DNA from: Microcebus murinus
Taxonomy: Eukaryota > Chordata > Mammalia > Primates > Cheirogaleidae
Direction of reading: 5' to 3'
Assembly: GCF_040939455.1 (NCBI RefSeq)
Contig: NC_134109.1
Span: 55,704,001 to 55,768,000, forward strand
DNA length: 64,000 bases
Shown: piece after piece, positions 49,911 through 63,509 of the stretch
How the letters are laid out: each line of letters starts with the position of its first letter
How positions within the stretch are numbered: position 1 is the stretch's first letter
Made by a program: the position numbers and the translations under genes
Notes under the pieces: model-generated
What the model saw: the letters and a program-made list of their open reading frames with translations, nothing else
Told to the model about the DNA's origin: nothing
The model's database searches: none

Positions 49911-52134
49911 CTAAACCAGCTAAAAGATGACACAATATGCCCTAGGTCAGACCCTGAGTAAGAGAGAATCCAAGCGAGTGATGAATACAGTTACCAGAAG
50001 CACGACCTTCACCATCCAGGAAGACAACAGCTTCTTCATTGGACTTTTTTCTGAGCCACGAATACTTTGTCAAGTTTCATGCCTTCTTTTACTCACTGTG
50101 GTTTAGGTGTTGGTGAAAAGCTGACAGTGGCCTTTAGAAAATAAAAACCAAGAAGCTAAAACTCAGGGATGAATATAGACTACAAATTATAAATACATAT
50201 GCAAAAAGCTTATGTAATTTTGAGCAAAACAAAAATTTTAAAGGTGGGGGAAGGGTAGACATTTTTAACCACTTTAATCTAAATACAAGGCTGAGCTGGA
50301 ATGATTTCAGTTGCCCAAAAAGTTTCAGCAAAATTGGCCTAGGCTTCTATCAACCCTGCTGTTTGATAATGATGATCTCCTCAGTACAACTGACCAAAAT
50401 GGAAAGCCATGCTCAAGGTTTGTTATATAAAACATTTCCCTTCATTTACTAACATCAAAATATCCTGTCACTTGTTAAATTATAAATTAGAAGCCAATTT
50501 TTTAGCATGCCTTCACCAAGATTTAGAGAATTAAACTAGTTGTAAAGGAATTGAGAAACATGCACTGACTATAGATTTCTCCAAAATCCATCCATAAAAC
50601 TGAAGGTTTTCTTTTTAATAGATTCCGTAGCAAACCACATACTGTGCTCACTGAAGCAAGAAGTAAAAAGAAATGATTGAGCAATATTAAAAGGTGGAGA
50701 GCCAGATCCTTTTCTCTACAGTGTTTTAATGTTGAAATAAAAGGCACCGGGTAACCCCTGGCTCCTCCAGCCGGGACACCAGGGCTCTGCCCTTCCTCCT
50801 GCTGCCAGAACAAAGAGTCACTGGAGAGCTCCTACCCTCCCCACAGGAAGAAACATTTTAAGGTAAAACTTCCAACCAGACTTTCCAATCTCACCTATTC
50901 TAATAATGCAGTCTGCTTGTCTACGAGAAGGTTTAGTGAAGCAGATTTTGTTTCAGATTGGGACAAAAATTAATACTGACTCCCTCCATTTCAGGTTGGA
51001 TGGGGAGGGTGGTTCTCTTCAACAGGATGCTGTCATGACAATCCAATATATTAAAACATTTTAAAAGTCTGGGCTAGACTTTGAAATGAAGAATGACACT
51101 GCTAAGTATTCTGGATTCCCTGTAACTGCTGGACTCAAAGTAAGATTTCTAAACACATGCCTCACTGGGCATAATGTAAAGTGTATAGAGTTAAGACAAT
51201 AGTAGGGGCTTACAAAAATAACTTGGCAATCACCCAAGGTCTGTGTGAAGCATAACTGGTATCGACAGAAAGTAGAATGTTTTCTTACACTTTAGGTTCA
51301 AAATTCTTCTAGTGGAAATACTATTTCCCCCACTTCCCTGTGCCTCTCTCCTCCACCACCACTAACAGGTCAAGAAAGAAGACCTATGGCCAACTGCATA
51401 AAGTCCCTAAATTTCATATCTTTTATATTCAGGGGATTTATCCTGTTCATTAGCAACAATATATTTAAATACATTACAATATGTTTCACATTAACATATC
51501 TCCTTTTTTCTTGTCTACTCTTTATTTCTATACAAAACAAATTGTTTCCCCCCAAGCACAGTTGAAAACTGTCACCCATCATGTGTTTTACAGGTGCCTC
51601 TGAATACTGTCTCTTTCAGGTATCTTTATACAAAGACTCTTCTAATCACAACACAAGTTATTTTTAAACTGTCTTATTCCTCAGGCAAAGGGAATGATTC
51701 TTTAGCAATGTAATGCACATATCTACAAACAGTGGGGAATATATAAAATAAAAAGTGTCTTTCCTCAATGCTCACATAGCATCGGGAGAATTTTCAGAGT
51801 TCAAGAATTGAAGTTGCCAATGAATAATAGGGAGTAATCTGAGCAAATATACAAGAAAAGTAAGATAAGATGCTCAGTTTTATTCCTGTCGACCTTAAAT
51901 ACAGTTCCATACAGCTCTTAGAAGTATCTGCCTGGGTCAGATGGTCAGGGTGCTCTAAAATCCTCACAGGTTTTCCTTTACTTTTCTTCCTTTCATCAAT
52001 ATGAGAGTATTTCTCCTTTCACACACTATTATAGGATCTTCTGCTATTGAACTATTTCTTACAGCATGTTCTTTCTTTGTTCACTGGATTCCTTTTAATA
52101 TTTGAAAAAGTGATAGCCTCTTTTAATTTATATA
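49911..52134. other. 2.2-kb unassigned block with a short GC-rich spot
   Basis: Around 50748-50850 the sequence is locally GC-rich (CCTCCAGCCGGGACACCAGG). A 96-codon minus-strand frame at 50523-50813 crosses it (residues FISTLKHCREKDLALHLLIL) with no family I recognise. No splice or promoter signals were convincing. Elsewhere nothing recognised. Confidence 0.42.
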
Positions 52135-52365
52135 ATGAAGACAGACTCTGGAATCAGAATTCCTGTGTTGGAGTCTGAGTTCCAATGTTTGTTAGTTATA
52201 TGACCTTGGACAAGTTACTCAAACTCTTTGTGCCTCAGTTTCCTTTTAATGGGAATAATAAGAGAACCTCGGAGGGTTGGTGAAAAGATTCTGTTTTAAA
52301 ATATAGGCAAAGCATTTACTATATGTTACACTTAGTAAATGATCGATAAATATTGACAGATAATT
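52135..52365 (+). repeat. MIR SINE, near full length, plus orientation
   Basis: ACTCTGGAATCAGAATTCCT, TATATGACCTTGGACAAGTT, TTTGTGCCTCAGTTTCCTTT and CTTAGTAAATGATCGATAAA follow MIR from head to tail. Confidence 0.9.
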
Positions 52366-53095
<730 letters not shown>

Positions 53096-53924
53096 AAAAA
53101 ATAGCCTGTATATTAGTATTTTCTTGAACTGCACATAAACATCATAGTTGAAGAACCAAAATCAATTTATGATAAACAATTAGCCAGGCACCAAATACTA
53201 TATGATTGTTTGCAATAAAAAGAAATTAAATGAGCAATATTAGAAAATTAAGGGGCAGTTTTGAAACCATAGAGACAATTATTTTATGTTAAATATAAAT
53301 TCCAAAATGCAAATCTTACATGGAAATGATACCTACACTGAGTTTACCCTCAAAATAAACTCAACAACAAAAGAATTATTTCCCTGACTATAAGAATCCT
53401 ACCACATTTCAAAAGCAATATAAGAATAGAAGTCCATAAAGTGTTGGTGAATAATAACTCTGAGGAAAACACATTAGATGGTTTGACATAACTTATTAAT
53501 AAAGCCCTTCAAGTGCTACAAATAGCCATTATTTATTATCTATTTTCATGAATTTCCCTATAACTAGCAGGAAGCTTCTTGTTTAAAATGATAATAAATC
53601 TGAAATGAGTGCTACCTCATTCTTCTTCAAGTAGGAATGCATAAAAAAAATCATAAAGGATTGCACATTCTGCTTTATTTTAAGATCCTAGAATTAATAA
53701 ATTGAAGTTCAGATTATGATTGAATTGAGAAGAGACAACTTTAAACTTAGTAAAACTTTATTCTTGGTTAAAGTTAGGGTAGAACACAGACACAGTTTTT
53801 ATTAAAAGATCACTTTCTTTGAGTTATATGCAACTGACTCTTATATACTGCATAACATGGTATTTAAGGAAATTCTGAGATAAACAAAATCCATTGAAGG
53901 CAGAAAAATTGTGTGGTGAAGAAA
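53096..53924. other. Unassigned AT-rich sequence
   Basis: No feature recognised. Confidence 0.45.
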
Positions 53925-54115
53925 GTATTAAATTAGAAGTCAAGTAACCTGGATTCAGTCCCAGGCTCTCCCCCATTTACTCTCTGTGATCAGTATAATC
54001 AATCATCCTTGGACAGATTCTTTACTTCTACAATGGGGATAATGAAAACTACCACACAGAGATACAGTGAAGTCTAAATAAGATAATGCATATTAAAATA
54101 TTTTGAAAACTTTCT
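53925..54115 (+). repeat. MIR SINE, plus orientation
   Basis: GAAGTCAAGTAACCTGGATT, CAGTCCCAGGCTCTCCCCCA, CTACAATGGGGATAATGAAA, AAATAAGATAATGCATATTA and ATTTTGAAAACTTTC follow the MIR variant with an extended AAAGCGCTTTGAAAACTG-like tail. Confidence 0.78.
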
Positions 54116-54509
54116 GTTTTAATGATGTAAGATACAAGTGATTAATCATTCAAAAATGCTGACAATCTAAACACCATAAAAGATGTATTTCTATAGTTAA
54201 TCCAACAGGCAAGAATATTGCCTGACATTTCAATTGCTGATGTTCTAATAACCCATACAGTTCAGAGCAAGGCACAACAAACCTGACTGAAATTCTGAAA
54301 TATCCAATGGCCAAATTCTATAATAGATCATGTTCCTGGCTACAGAAAAGCTTATACTATTAGGCAGATATTGATAGGAAAACATTTAAATATTGATAAT
54401 AGCCCAAAACTGTGAATTGGATCATCCAGGAAGACAACATTTTTTTTAAATCTCTGTTCAACCAATTAATGAATTGCCTCAGAGTTCCCTTTGCTACTAA
54501 CATCTAATG

Positions 54510-54645
54510 CAGTGATTCTCAAAAGGTAATATGCTTTTGAATCACCTGAGGATCTTTTTAAAATACAGATTCAGATTCAATAGGTCTGAAGTGATACCTG
54601 ATATTCTACATTTCTAACAAGCCCCAGGTAATGGTAAAACTGGTG
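54510..54645. mobile_element. MER5A-type hAT-Charlie element
   Basis: CAGTGATTCTCAAAAGGTAA at the left; interior TGAATCACCTGAGGATCTTT, TTCAATAGGTCTGAAGTGAT and TTTCTAACAAGCCCCAGGTA; right end AACTGGTG. The 8-bp flanks ATCTAATG and GTCTATAG agree with each other at five positions and with the TCTA-type hAT target site. Confidence 0.85.
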
Positions 54646-54653
54646 GTCTATAG

Positions 54654-55271
54654 AAACATACTTTTAGAGGAAAGATCATCAACATGCAATCCCATCTAAA
54701 AACATTATATTTATTGATCAATGTTAAGGTTTTACAGTGAGAAATACGGGTTTAACTATCTGTGCACTCAAAAATATTCAGGCAAGGATATTCTTCCATC
54801 TTTAAAACACAAAACTCTCCACCTTCAGCCAAGATCCTATTTAGCACTTGAACAGATCCAGAGATAGTCCAAGAAAAGTTTTATCCTGACTCCTGTTCCC
54901 AAATGCAGGCAAAGTTGAGTAAGCCTCAACTAGCCCTCAAATACAAATTAGGCTCTGCCCAGCATCTTCACTGTCCAAGCTCCTGGTATATAGAGCATAT
55001 TGATCCTCTTTCAGTCATCATCAGAGTGCCTTCCTATCAGACACTGGCTAACCATCTCAATGGGAAATTATTTGCCTGATAATTCCTGTCCAAAGCCCAG
55101 TGGAGACAATTGCTATTCTACAGGGAAAATCTAAGTAGATCTCAAATACTTTTTAGCAATTAAACCCTCTTGTCAAAATTCAGCACTCAAACTTAACATA
55201 TAAAATCATATTTTATTTCTATAAATTTAGTTTAATACATATTTATAGAAAATGAATTTGTTCAGCTGAGA
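54654..55271. other. Unassigned sequence
   Basis: No gene or repeat recognised; the same holds for 54116-54501 to the left of the MER5A element. Confidence 0.45.
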
Positions 55272-55280
55272 CCCCGAATT

Positions 55281-55613
55281 TTTTTTTTTTTTTTTTTTGA
55301 GACAGAGTCTCATTTTATTGCCCAGGCTAGAGTGAGTGCCGTGGTGTCAGCCTAGCTCACAGCAACCTCAAACTCCTGGGCTCAAGCAATCCTGCTGCCT
55401 CAGCCTCCTGAGTAGCTGGGACTATAGGCATGCGCCACTATGCCCAGCTAATTTTTTCTATATATATTAGTTGGCCAATGACTTTCTTTGTATTTATAGT
55501 AGAGATGGGGTCTTGCTCTTGCTCAGGCTGGATTGGAACTCCTGACCTCGAGCAATCCACCCGCCTCGGCCTCCCAGAGTGCTAGGATTACAGGTGTGAG
55601 CCACCGCACCCAG
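55281..55613 (-). mobile_element. Full-length strepsirrhine-type Alu, minus strand
   Basis: Poly-T start, GAGACAGAGTCTCATTTTAT, TAGCTCACAGCAACCTCAAA, the lemur linker TCTATATATATTAGTTGGCC and a 3' end ACCGCACCCAGCC. The flanks CCCCGAATT (55272-55280) and CCCTAAATT (55614-55622) agree at 7 of 9 bases; the two differences fall on a CG pair, consistent with CpG decay. Confidence 0.95.
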
Positions 55614-55622
55614 CCCTAAATT

Positions 55623-56944
55623 GGTGGTTATAGTTGTTAGCTGTAGCCACACCAGCCTCAGCATGCACTTCGTCTTCGTCTTTTGTTTCAGTTGCGCAAT
55701 ATTAAGACAATCCTAAATCACACAGGAAATTAATCTCAAATAGAAGCAGTTGTATACTAGCTAATGCTGTACCTTCAGAATTCTCTTCACTAAAACAGAG
55801 ATGAAAAATGAAACACAGTGAAATGTTTTATAACAGTTATTTTTTAACAGTGGTTTAAAACATTTTTTAAATATTTAAACCAAATTCAAATCAAACACTT
55901 GTAGACCCCTCTTCTAGCCTTCCATCTACAGAACCCAATTTGAAACACTGATCTAAGAAATATAATCACCTCTTCCTTAGCTTGTATTATCATGTACTAA
56001 GCTACTTCATCAAAAAGCCATATACTTGGAATATATCATTCTGTAGAGCAACATTTATATAAGGTTTAGCTTTCTACTTTCCAGATTAATCAAAAGATAA
56101 TATGAGAAATTCTATAAGTAAAATATATTTTATAAAATTCATGTTAAAGATAATTTTACTGTAGATATTGATGATATAGACATTTCAACAACTAAAAAAA
56201 ATCCTCATAATAAATTCTTCTCCTAGATCAGAACTACAAAAAAAGTCTCTCTGTCCTTATACACTGGTATATTTATTTCAACTCCTATGAAAAATATTTT
56301 AATACATAGTTCCTTTAGCTTTTTTCAGTTTTGAATAGAAAAGATATTTCCCTTTAGCTTTCTTTTACTATGTTACTTTGTCTTTCTATTATTTCTTAAT
56401 TATCTTATTCTTACTGCATCTGGATATATGCATGTATGACATGCTCCAATAGCCTGGATGTCAAACAAGGTCTGGATTTGTTAGAAAAGAAGTTAAACTG
56501 AGGCTACACAGAAACCCCAAAACAAGTTGTACAAACAAGACAGAATATCTCTTAAGTAATCGCCAGAGCCTTAACCCAGAGTTCCTACATCATTTTCCCT
56601 CACATCCCATTGGCCAGAACTTAATGACATGGCCATCCCAAGCTGTAAGACTGGAAAATGCAGTTTCTAGTTGACTGGTCTGATTGCAGTTAAAACTCAA
56701 GAAGTTCTATTTCTAAATGAACAACAACAACAAAAATAACTATTAGAAGGCAGTTAACAATCCCTACCATGAGTTTATATCTTTTTCTCCCCCAAATTCC
56801 TCAATTGCTCTCCAATACGACATTTACAGCTGGTCTGACTAAACAAAATGTAACACAGGACCTTGCACTGTTGTTATCCTTTAAGGTTGAATTCTTATAT
56901 TGCTTTAATAGAAACCTTGATTGGTGATGAATTAAAGTTTTTCT
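55623..56944. other. 1.3-kb unassigned AT-rich block
   Basis: No gene or repeat recognised. Confidence 0.45.
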
Positions 56945-57300
56945 CACTTTAGTTTTTTTATTGATATGTGATAGATGTACATATTTTCGGGGTATGTGTG
57001 ATATTTTGATACATTCATATAATTTATAAAGATCAAATCAGCATAATTGGGATATCTGTCATCTTAAATATTTATCTTTTCTTTATGCTCAGAGCATTCA
57101 GATTATTCTCTTCTAGCTATTTTGAATTGTACAATAGACTATTGTTAACTGTAGTCACCCTACTGATCTATCAAACATTAGGTCTTATTTCTTCCATCTA
57201 ACAGTATATTTGAACCCATTAAACAACCCTCTCTTCACGCCCCTACCCTTCCCAGCGTCTGGTAACCACTAATGACTTTAGTTTTTTGTTTTGTTTTTTT
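56945..57300 (-). repeat. L1 3' end (L1MA/L1PB-type), minus strand
   Basis: ATTGATATGTGATAGATGTA, GATATTTTGATACATTCATA, TAAAGATCAAATCAGCATAA, TGTTAACTGTAGTCACCCTA and AGCGTCTGGTAACCACTAAT are the reverse complement of the L1MA-type 3' UTR. A similar fragment lies at 63510-63765. Confidence 0.88.
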
Positions 57301-57425
57301 TATTTCTAATATCATTACGAACTCAAGATTTTCACATACCTGATGTGTTTTAATATACTATAATCATTATTCTTTTTGAGGCTCCAATTTAATGCTCCTA
57401 TTAAAATAACAGCCTGATTCTGTGT

Positions 57426-57560
57426 TCTTTTTTTTAACTGTGGTAAAATACACATAACATAAAATTTGCCATTTTAACCATTTTTCAGTGCAGTTACGTG
57501 ACATTAAGTACATTCATGTTGGTGTGTAGCCGTCTCCACCATCGAACTACAGAATTTTGT
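57426..57560 (-). repeat. L1 fragment, minus strand
   Basis: ACTGTGGTAAAATACACATA, AAATTTGCCATTTTAACCAT and CATTAAGTACATTCATGTTG match the reverse of the segment just downstream of ORF2 in older L1s. The same segment recurs at the start of the L1 at 57995, so these are two insertions. Confidence 0.82.
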
Positions 57561-57684
57561 GTTCTTTTAAGACAAACTCATTATTTCTTGGTAGATTCCT
57601 TACATTTCAGATGTCCATGGTTTACCTCTCACCTTCTTTGCCCCCAATCATCTACTTCTCTGAGAAGCTCTAATTTCTTCTAAT

Positions 57685-57990
57685 GAGAAAGGTTATATCA
57701 GTCCTATTGTCACAATAATGCTTTAAAACAAATTACACAACTACAGAAGCATAAAATGATAAGCATTTATTGCTGACACATTAGTCCCCCAGGGCAAGGT
57801 AAGGTGGTTCTGCTGATCTTGGCCCAGCAATCTTACCTGTTTAGGGGTTAGATAATTGTCTGGCAACTTAGGACTGCTTTGGCTGGAACAGCAGGGGTGA
57901 CTCAATCCTGCTCCACTTTTCTTGTTGTCCCACTGGCTAGCCTGAGTATGTTCTATGGTTGAGGTACAGCAGCAAACATGTCCAGTTGTG
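57685..57990 (-). mobile_element. MLT1-class LTR fragment, minus strand
   Basis: On the minus strand: GCTGGGCCAAGATCAGCAGA, GCAATAAATGCTTATCATTT, ATGCTTCTGTAGTTGTGTAA and AAAGCATTATTGTGACAATA match the MLT1 3' portion. The minus frame at 57741-58022 runs through it and is not a gene. Confidence 0.72.
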
Positions 57991-57994
57991 CAAT

Positions 57995-59022
57995 TATTTT
58001 GTTTTATTGTGGTAAAGTACATGTAACAAAATTCACTATTTCAACTGTGTACAATTTACTGGCATTTAGTCATATCACAGTGTTGGACAACCATTACCTA
58101 TATCTCATTCCAGTACACTTCCATCACCCCAAAAGGAATCCTCATACCCATTAAGCTGTCACTCCCCATTTCCCCTTCTCCCTCAGTTCTTGGTAATTTC
58201 TAATCCGCTTTCTGTCTCTATTTGGCCTATTCTGGATATTTCATGCAAATGGAACCAAGCAATATGTGGCCTTTTGTGTCTGGCTTCTTTCACTTTGCAC
58301 GATGTCTTCAAGGTTCAGCCATGTATCAGCACTTCATTCCTTTTTATAACAGAATAATATTCCAATACATGAATATACCATTTTGTTTATACATTCATCA
58401 GTTGATGGACATTTAGATTATTTACACCTTTTGACTGCTGTGAATATCATTGCTATGAACATTTTTTTACAAGTTTGTGTTTGACACTTGGTTTCAATTC
58501 TTTTGGTTATATATACCTAGGAGTAGAATTGCTGGGTCATATGTTAATTCTATATTTAACATTTTAAAAAACTGACACTGTTTTCCACAGCAGCTGCACA
58601 ATTTTATATTCACACCAGAAGTTCCAATTTCCCTACATCCTTGCCAGTACTTGTTATGTGATGTGTTAAGTGTTATCTTATTGCACTTTTGACTTGCATT
58701 TCCCAAATAACTAATGAGTTGAACATCTTTTCATGTGCTCATTGGTCATTTGTATAATTTTTTTTGGTGAAATGTCTATCCAAGTCTTTTGCCCATTTTT
58801 AATTGGGCTTTTGTCTTTTTTTAAGTTGTGAAAATTCTTTGTATATTAGATATAATGTCTCTTATCAGATACACAATTTGCAAATATTTCCTTCCATTCC
58901 ATAAGCTGTCATCTCAGTTTCTTGATAGTGTCCTTTAGTGCATAAAAGTTTTTAATTTCGATGAAATCCAATGTATCTATTTTTCCTTTTGTTGCTTGTG
59001 CTTCGGCTATCATATCTAAAAA
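57995..59022 (-). repeat. 1-kb old L1 fragment (3' UTR and end of ORF2), minus strand
   Basis: In reverse order: TTATTGTGGTAAAGTACATG, GATGTCTTCAAGGTTCAGCC, TTCCAATACATGAATATACC, TTTCAATTCTTTTGGTTATA, TTTTCCACAGCAGCTGCACA and TTGATAGTGTCCTTTAGTGC. It ends abruptly inside ORF2. Residual ORF2 text is seen on the minus strand (frame 58494-58706: LNIELTYDPAILLLGIYN). Confidence 0.93.
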
Positions 59023-59069
59023 TTGTACCCCCCCAAAAAATTGCAAATCATAGATTGTATGAGGGATGT

Positions 59070-59497
59070 GTCTCTACATAAACTAGAAGTACACTTGTTA
59101 TTCCTCTCATCAGAAGGTAGGCTCTATTTTCATCTCCTTGAAACTGGGTGACTTGCTTTAACAAACAAAATGTGGTCGAAATGATTGATGCTATGCATCA
59201 ATGTCAGCTTGCAGCTTAGCTCTCAACAGATACTACTAGAAGAGGCCACATGGAGGATGACTAAGTTACCCCAACCAACCAACAGTCAACACTGAAGCCC
59301 CAGACATGTGACAGATGCCTTCTTATACCCTCCAAGCTAGACCATCTGAAAATGAACAAAGCCACCTGAGGAACCCCAGCCAATACAACATATAGCAGAA
59401 GAACCATCCAAATGCCTCACAGAATCACATGAAATAAAAAATCATTCTTGTTTTGAGCAGTGAAAACCAAATATTAGTAATCTATTAGTGAGAAAGT
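59070..59497 (+). mobile_element. MLT1-class LTR (ERVL-MaLR), plus strand
   Basis: CTGGGTGACTTGCTTTAACA, AACAAAATGTGGTCGAAATG, AGAGGCCACATGGAGGATGA, CACCTGAGGAACCCCAGCCA and AAAATCATTCTTGTTTTGAG follow an MLT1 LTR, ending near AAATATTAGTAATCTATTAG. Boundaries approximate. Confidence 0.75.
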
Positions 59498-61270
59498 AAT
59501 ATTAAATGAGCATACCACCCACCTAAATGTTGACAGAACTTCTATTAAGGGAAAATCATGAGATTCCTAAAGAAATGGAAAACATTCCTTAATGTTTTCA
59601 CTTTCTGGAGTCCTACATGCAAAAGGCGGGAGAACAATGCATAAAAAAGTTTTCTCAATGATCTATTTGGCTCATTTAATCTGACAACTCAAAATTACTT
59701 TTAAAAAATTAACTATAAACAATAAACTTCTCTCAAAATGTATAAGTTTTTAAATACAACTTTGAATTGAATTAAAAGTGCAATCAAATATGAAATTTAC
59801 AGATGTAAGAGATTAAAGTGGATTAGAAAATGTGTGGCTTTATGAAAGTCTCTTTAAGAGACTTCTCCAAGTCAGAGAATGATAAAAGCAATAGAAATGT
59901 CCAACATGGTTTTAAGAAAGAGCATTATTTAAAACTGTTAAAATTAAACTTTATGTCTCTAAAACACCAAGTTATTTTGACATATATGAAGCAATCTAAA
60001 AACATCAGTGCACCTAAAGAATGTCAAAAATTATAGCTTGGAAGTCTTCTTCCCCAAAAAAGAAAAAAAATGAACCATCATAAGGTTCCCCAACAGAATT
60101 TTATTTGAAAGTTAATGTCACTTCAAAATCATTTCTCTGCATGACTGAAAAAGCTACTCTTCATGTTAATATTCTTCAAAGCATTGGTTTAAAATGCTAT
60201 TTGCCTGTGCTAAGAAAGACAATTAATATTAAGCCACAGTAAAGTGTTATGTTCCAATTGTACAGATCTGTTACTTACAAAGTGTCAGAGAGAAAGAGAA
60301 AAGAGGCTATTGAAATCTAATGAAAAATTGCAGTGCTTAATAAGAACAGGGTTTTTCAAAATGTTATTGGTAAGCCCACAAACTAAAAGGTCCCTGTAGA
60401 GACTTTTATTTAGTTCTTAAATTGCTTTTAAACTCTAGGCTTAAAAAGAAATAGAATCAAACCCCAAACTTTCAAACCTTTTATAAAATATCAGTGAATA
60501 TCTTCATATAGCATCCCTCATGGATTCCTCATTCTATATATTGTATTTTCAAAAAGTCAAGCAAACAACAAGCACGTTCTTTAAAATAGCTTTAAAAAAA
60601 ACTAAGTGTGCACTAGTGTTGCCTGGCACAGAGTTTACTTTTAATTTCCTGTGCCAAAAACCACCTCAAAGACTTTCAGAAAAGAATACCAAGAGGTCAT
60701 TATATGCCTCCGTATCAACCTATTATTGTCAGATCGCTTTTATGACAATTCTCTCTAAATCAAAAGAAAAACAGAAAGCCAAAAAAAAGTTAAACTGTGT
60801 AATATAATTTCAGTTTCTTCAACAGCTTTGTCAGCAAACAATTAAACATTAATTGAGTTAGTTCTAACATAAAACATTATTGAAAAGTGTTATGAAATGT
60901 TTAAATTAAAGATATTCAAGTATACCAAAACATTTCCCCAGAAATTTTGAATAGATTGAAGTAGTATACAATCTTCAAAATATACAATCTTTGCTCTTGT
61001 TGCTACTGACTAAGCCAACACCTATTTTTTCCATCCAATATTAGATCTCAAAAATATTATAAATCCACTTGTTTAAATCATTTTCCCAAATACAGAAGGA
61101 AAAAATTCTTGTGTTCAAATAAAAGTTAAAAGACATGCATTTTAAAATACCAGAGGTATGAATTATTTCATCTGTATATTAGTCAAATCTAAAAAGAAAT
61201 GTGAAATCCATGGATGGGTGCCAAAGGTTGCATACTGACTAAAGTTCATTCCTTGGACAGTCTGGAATAA
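59498..61270. other. 1.8-kb unassigned AT-rich block
   Basis: No repeat recognised. The frames at 59830-60036 and 60520-60807 are lysine- and phenylalanine-rich AT-driven translations without a domain. Confidence 0.45.
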
Positions 61271-61274
61271 TCCA

Positions 61275-61490
61275 AGGAGCACAGCCTTTAGAGTCACTAA
61301 GGGCTCAAGTCTCGGCTCTGCTACTTAATAACCACATGCTCTAGGGAAAGGACAGTTAACCTCCCTATGCCTCAGTTTCTTCATCTTTAAAATGAGGTGA
61401 TACTATCACAGTTTAACAGGTTATTATCAGAATTAGTTGAAATCATGAAAATAAAGCCTGTAGCACAATGCCTAATGCCAAGGTGCTTAC
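61275..61490 (+). repeat. MIR SINE, near full length, plus orientation
   Basis: ACAGCCTTTAGAGTCACTAA, CTCGGCTCTGCTACTTAATA, CTATGCCTCAGTTTCTTCAT, CTTTAAAATGAGGTGATACT and TAGCACAATGCCTAATGCCA follow the consensus. Confidence 0.9.
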
Positions 61491-62604
61491 GTAGGCTTAA
61501 CAATCTTGTACAATTTCTCCTCAAGAACATTGACTGCTATTCTCTTCCTGCTTAGAGGTATTAATAACTACTGTGTTCTCATCCCCACCTTTGCCCAAAT
61601 CTAAAGTCTACATACAGCCCAGATAGAAGCGCACATGCACCTTTCACCCTACCCACTCTACCCAACTCAACAGTAACACTCCACACACACCTTAGAAAGT
61701 TAAGAGTTGAGAAATTATGGGCATAACTTTGTAAGACATATCCATAACACACAGTGGTTCTCAAAATTATCCAGTAACAACACTAAACAGACAACATAAT
61801 TTCTCTTAATATGTTCGTCTTCATGTGAAATACATTAGCTCACATACATACTTTAAAAAGTTGCCAAAACATCCATAATTTGTCTTTCTCAAATGTGAAG
61901 AAAAAATTGTTTTAAAGTAACTGGGAATTTTTCATCAACCTCCATTAAAAAGTCAAAGACTACATAAACAAAAAATACTTATGGACAAGATACTCTGAAA
62001 GAACTTCTCACTAAAAAACAGCTAGAACTCAAGAAAACAAACTAAATGCATCTTGGGGCTCAAATTAAGCGAAGAAACTTTCCGAGGGTCACTCTCTTTG
62101 ATTAAAAAATAATACTAAGCATCAACTAAAGCAGTGAGACAAGAGCAGCAAGCAAACACCTAAGAACAAATGCCATTATTAGCACTACGGCATAGCAACA
62201 AACTTTGCACCAGTGGCAACAATGGAAAACTGAAATTAAGTGTACACATTAAAGAAAGACCCTAGAAGGTGATTATCATGACCTCAAGTCAGTAGGCTTC
62301 TGGCTCTTTAAAGAAAATACAAATTCTCTCTAGAGGAAAGCATCCCTATATAAGTCCCCTGCTTTTCCAACATTTGAAATAATATAAGATTATAATAGAC
62401 AACGATCATGAAATACAGAAAGAAATAAGCCATGATAATTGAAAGCTAACGCAAACCACAAATAACAAATTTAAACCACCAAGGACTTCAAATCCTTCAA
62501 ATTATATTGTGATGTGAAAATATAGTAATAACAATAAACAATAAACAATAAACAAAAGAAGAAAGATATATAACTAAAAACACAATAGATCTCTAACTTC
62601 TTAC
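61491..62604. other. 1.1-kb unassigned AT-rich block
   Basis: Contains a short tandem repeat, three units of ACAATAA at 62531-62553. No gene or repeat family recognised. Confidence 0.45.
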
Positions 62605-63055
62605 TTGTCAAAGAAATAAAAATTCAAACAACAATATAATAATTGCTTTTCATCAAATGCTCTCTATACTATTTGGGGTATTTAAATAACAATTTCCTGT
62701 ATTGTCAAGGTTTCAGGGAAATGGACATTCATTTATTTTGTGAGACAGGAAACAATGGGATATAGACTGCCCAAACTTTATTAAGGATATTTTAGCAATA
62801 CATGAAAAATCTTAAAACGCACATCCTTTGACCCAAGAAGTCTATGTGTGTAGAGTCTGCTCTAAGGATACAGCACAAACACAAAAATGTTCATCATAGC
62901 ACTGGAAATAATCTAAAGTCTAACAATAATGAGTTAGTTATACATATTAAGGAATAAGTATACAATAAGTTGTTTTAAGTTAGCTATTTGAAATGATGTT
63001 TGAATTTTTACTTGGTGACATAGAAATACGTTTATGATATATTTTTACTATTAAA
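62605..63055 (+). repeat. Old L1 (L1M-type) fragment, plus strand
   Basis: TTGTCAAAGAAATAAAAATTC, TTTCAGGGAAATGGACATTC, CATCCTTTGACCCAAGAAGT, AAAATGTTCATCATAGCACT and ATACATATTAAGGAATAAGT follow the end of ORF2 in order. Frames are destroyed. Confidence 0.8.
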
Positions 63056-63061
63056 AGAGTA

Positions 63062-63452
63062 ACTTTAGACAAATTAAATTTAATAGAGCTAATTGAGCAA
63101 AGAACAATTCACAAATCAGGCAGTCCCCAGAATCAAAACAGGTTAAGAAAGATTCTGAGGCTGCCACATGGTTGGATAATATTTATGGACAACAAAAGGA
63201 AAGTGATGTACAAAAAACAGAAATGAGGTACAGAAACAACCAGATTGGTCACAGCTCAGTGGTTGCCACATTTGAACACAGTTTTGAGCAATTGGCCTCC
63301 TGTGATTGGCTGAAACTCTGTGATTGGTATAAGACTAGGTTGCAATCTGTTTACACATGCAATTAAGTTATAGTTCACTATGTTCAGAGAAACCTTTAGG
63401 GTGAACTTAAAATATGAAAGGAGGCAATTTTAGGCTAAACTTAATTTAACAG
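63062..63452. mobile_element. MER21-like ERVL-class LTR
   Basis: TTGAGCAAAGAACAATTCAC, AAATCAGGCAGTCCCCAGAA, GAAATGAGGTACAGAAACAA, CAGATTGGTCACAGCTCAGT, CTGTGATTGGCTGAAACTCT and GGCTAAACTTAATTTAACAG give the motif order of this LTR group. The frame at 63172-63366 is a shadow. Name from memory, class inferred. Confidence 0.62.
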
Positions 63453-63509
63453 TACATTTTTATGTATTTATTTTTAGTTTTTGTCATTGTTTCAGCATTG
63501 TTTTTCCTT

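Noticed and set aside
57426..59022. Idea that all minus-strand L1 pieces here are one element
   Set aside because: The segment beginning TGTGGTAAAATACAC recurs at 57437 and 58007, so at least two separate L1 insertions are present.
62531..62553. Short (ACAATAA)3 run considered as a CRISPR-like or regulatory repeat
   Set aside because: It has three contiguous units without spacers in AT-rich eukaryotic DNA; an ordinary short tandem repeat.
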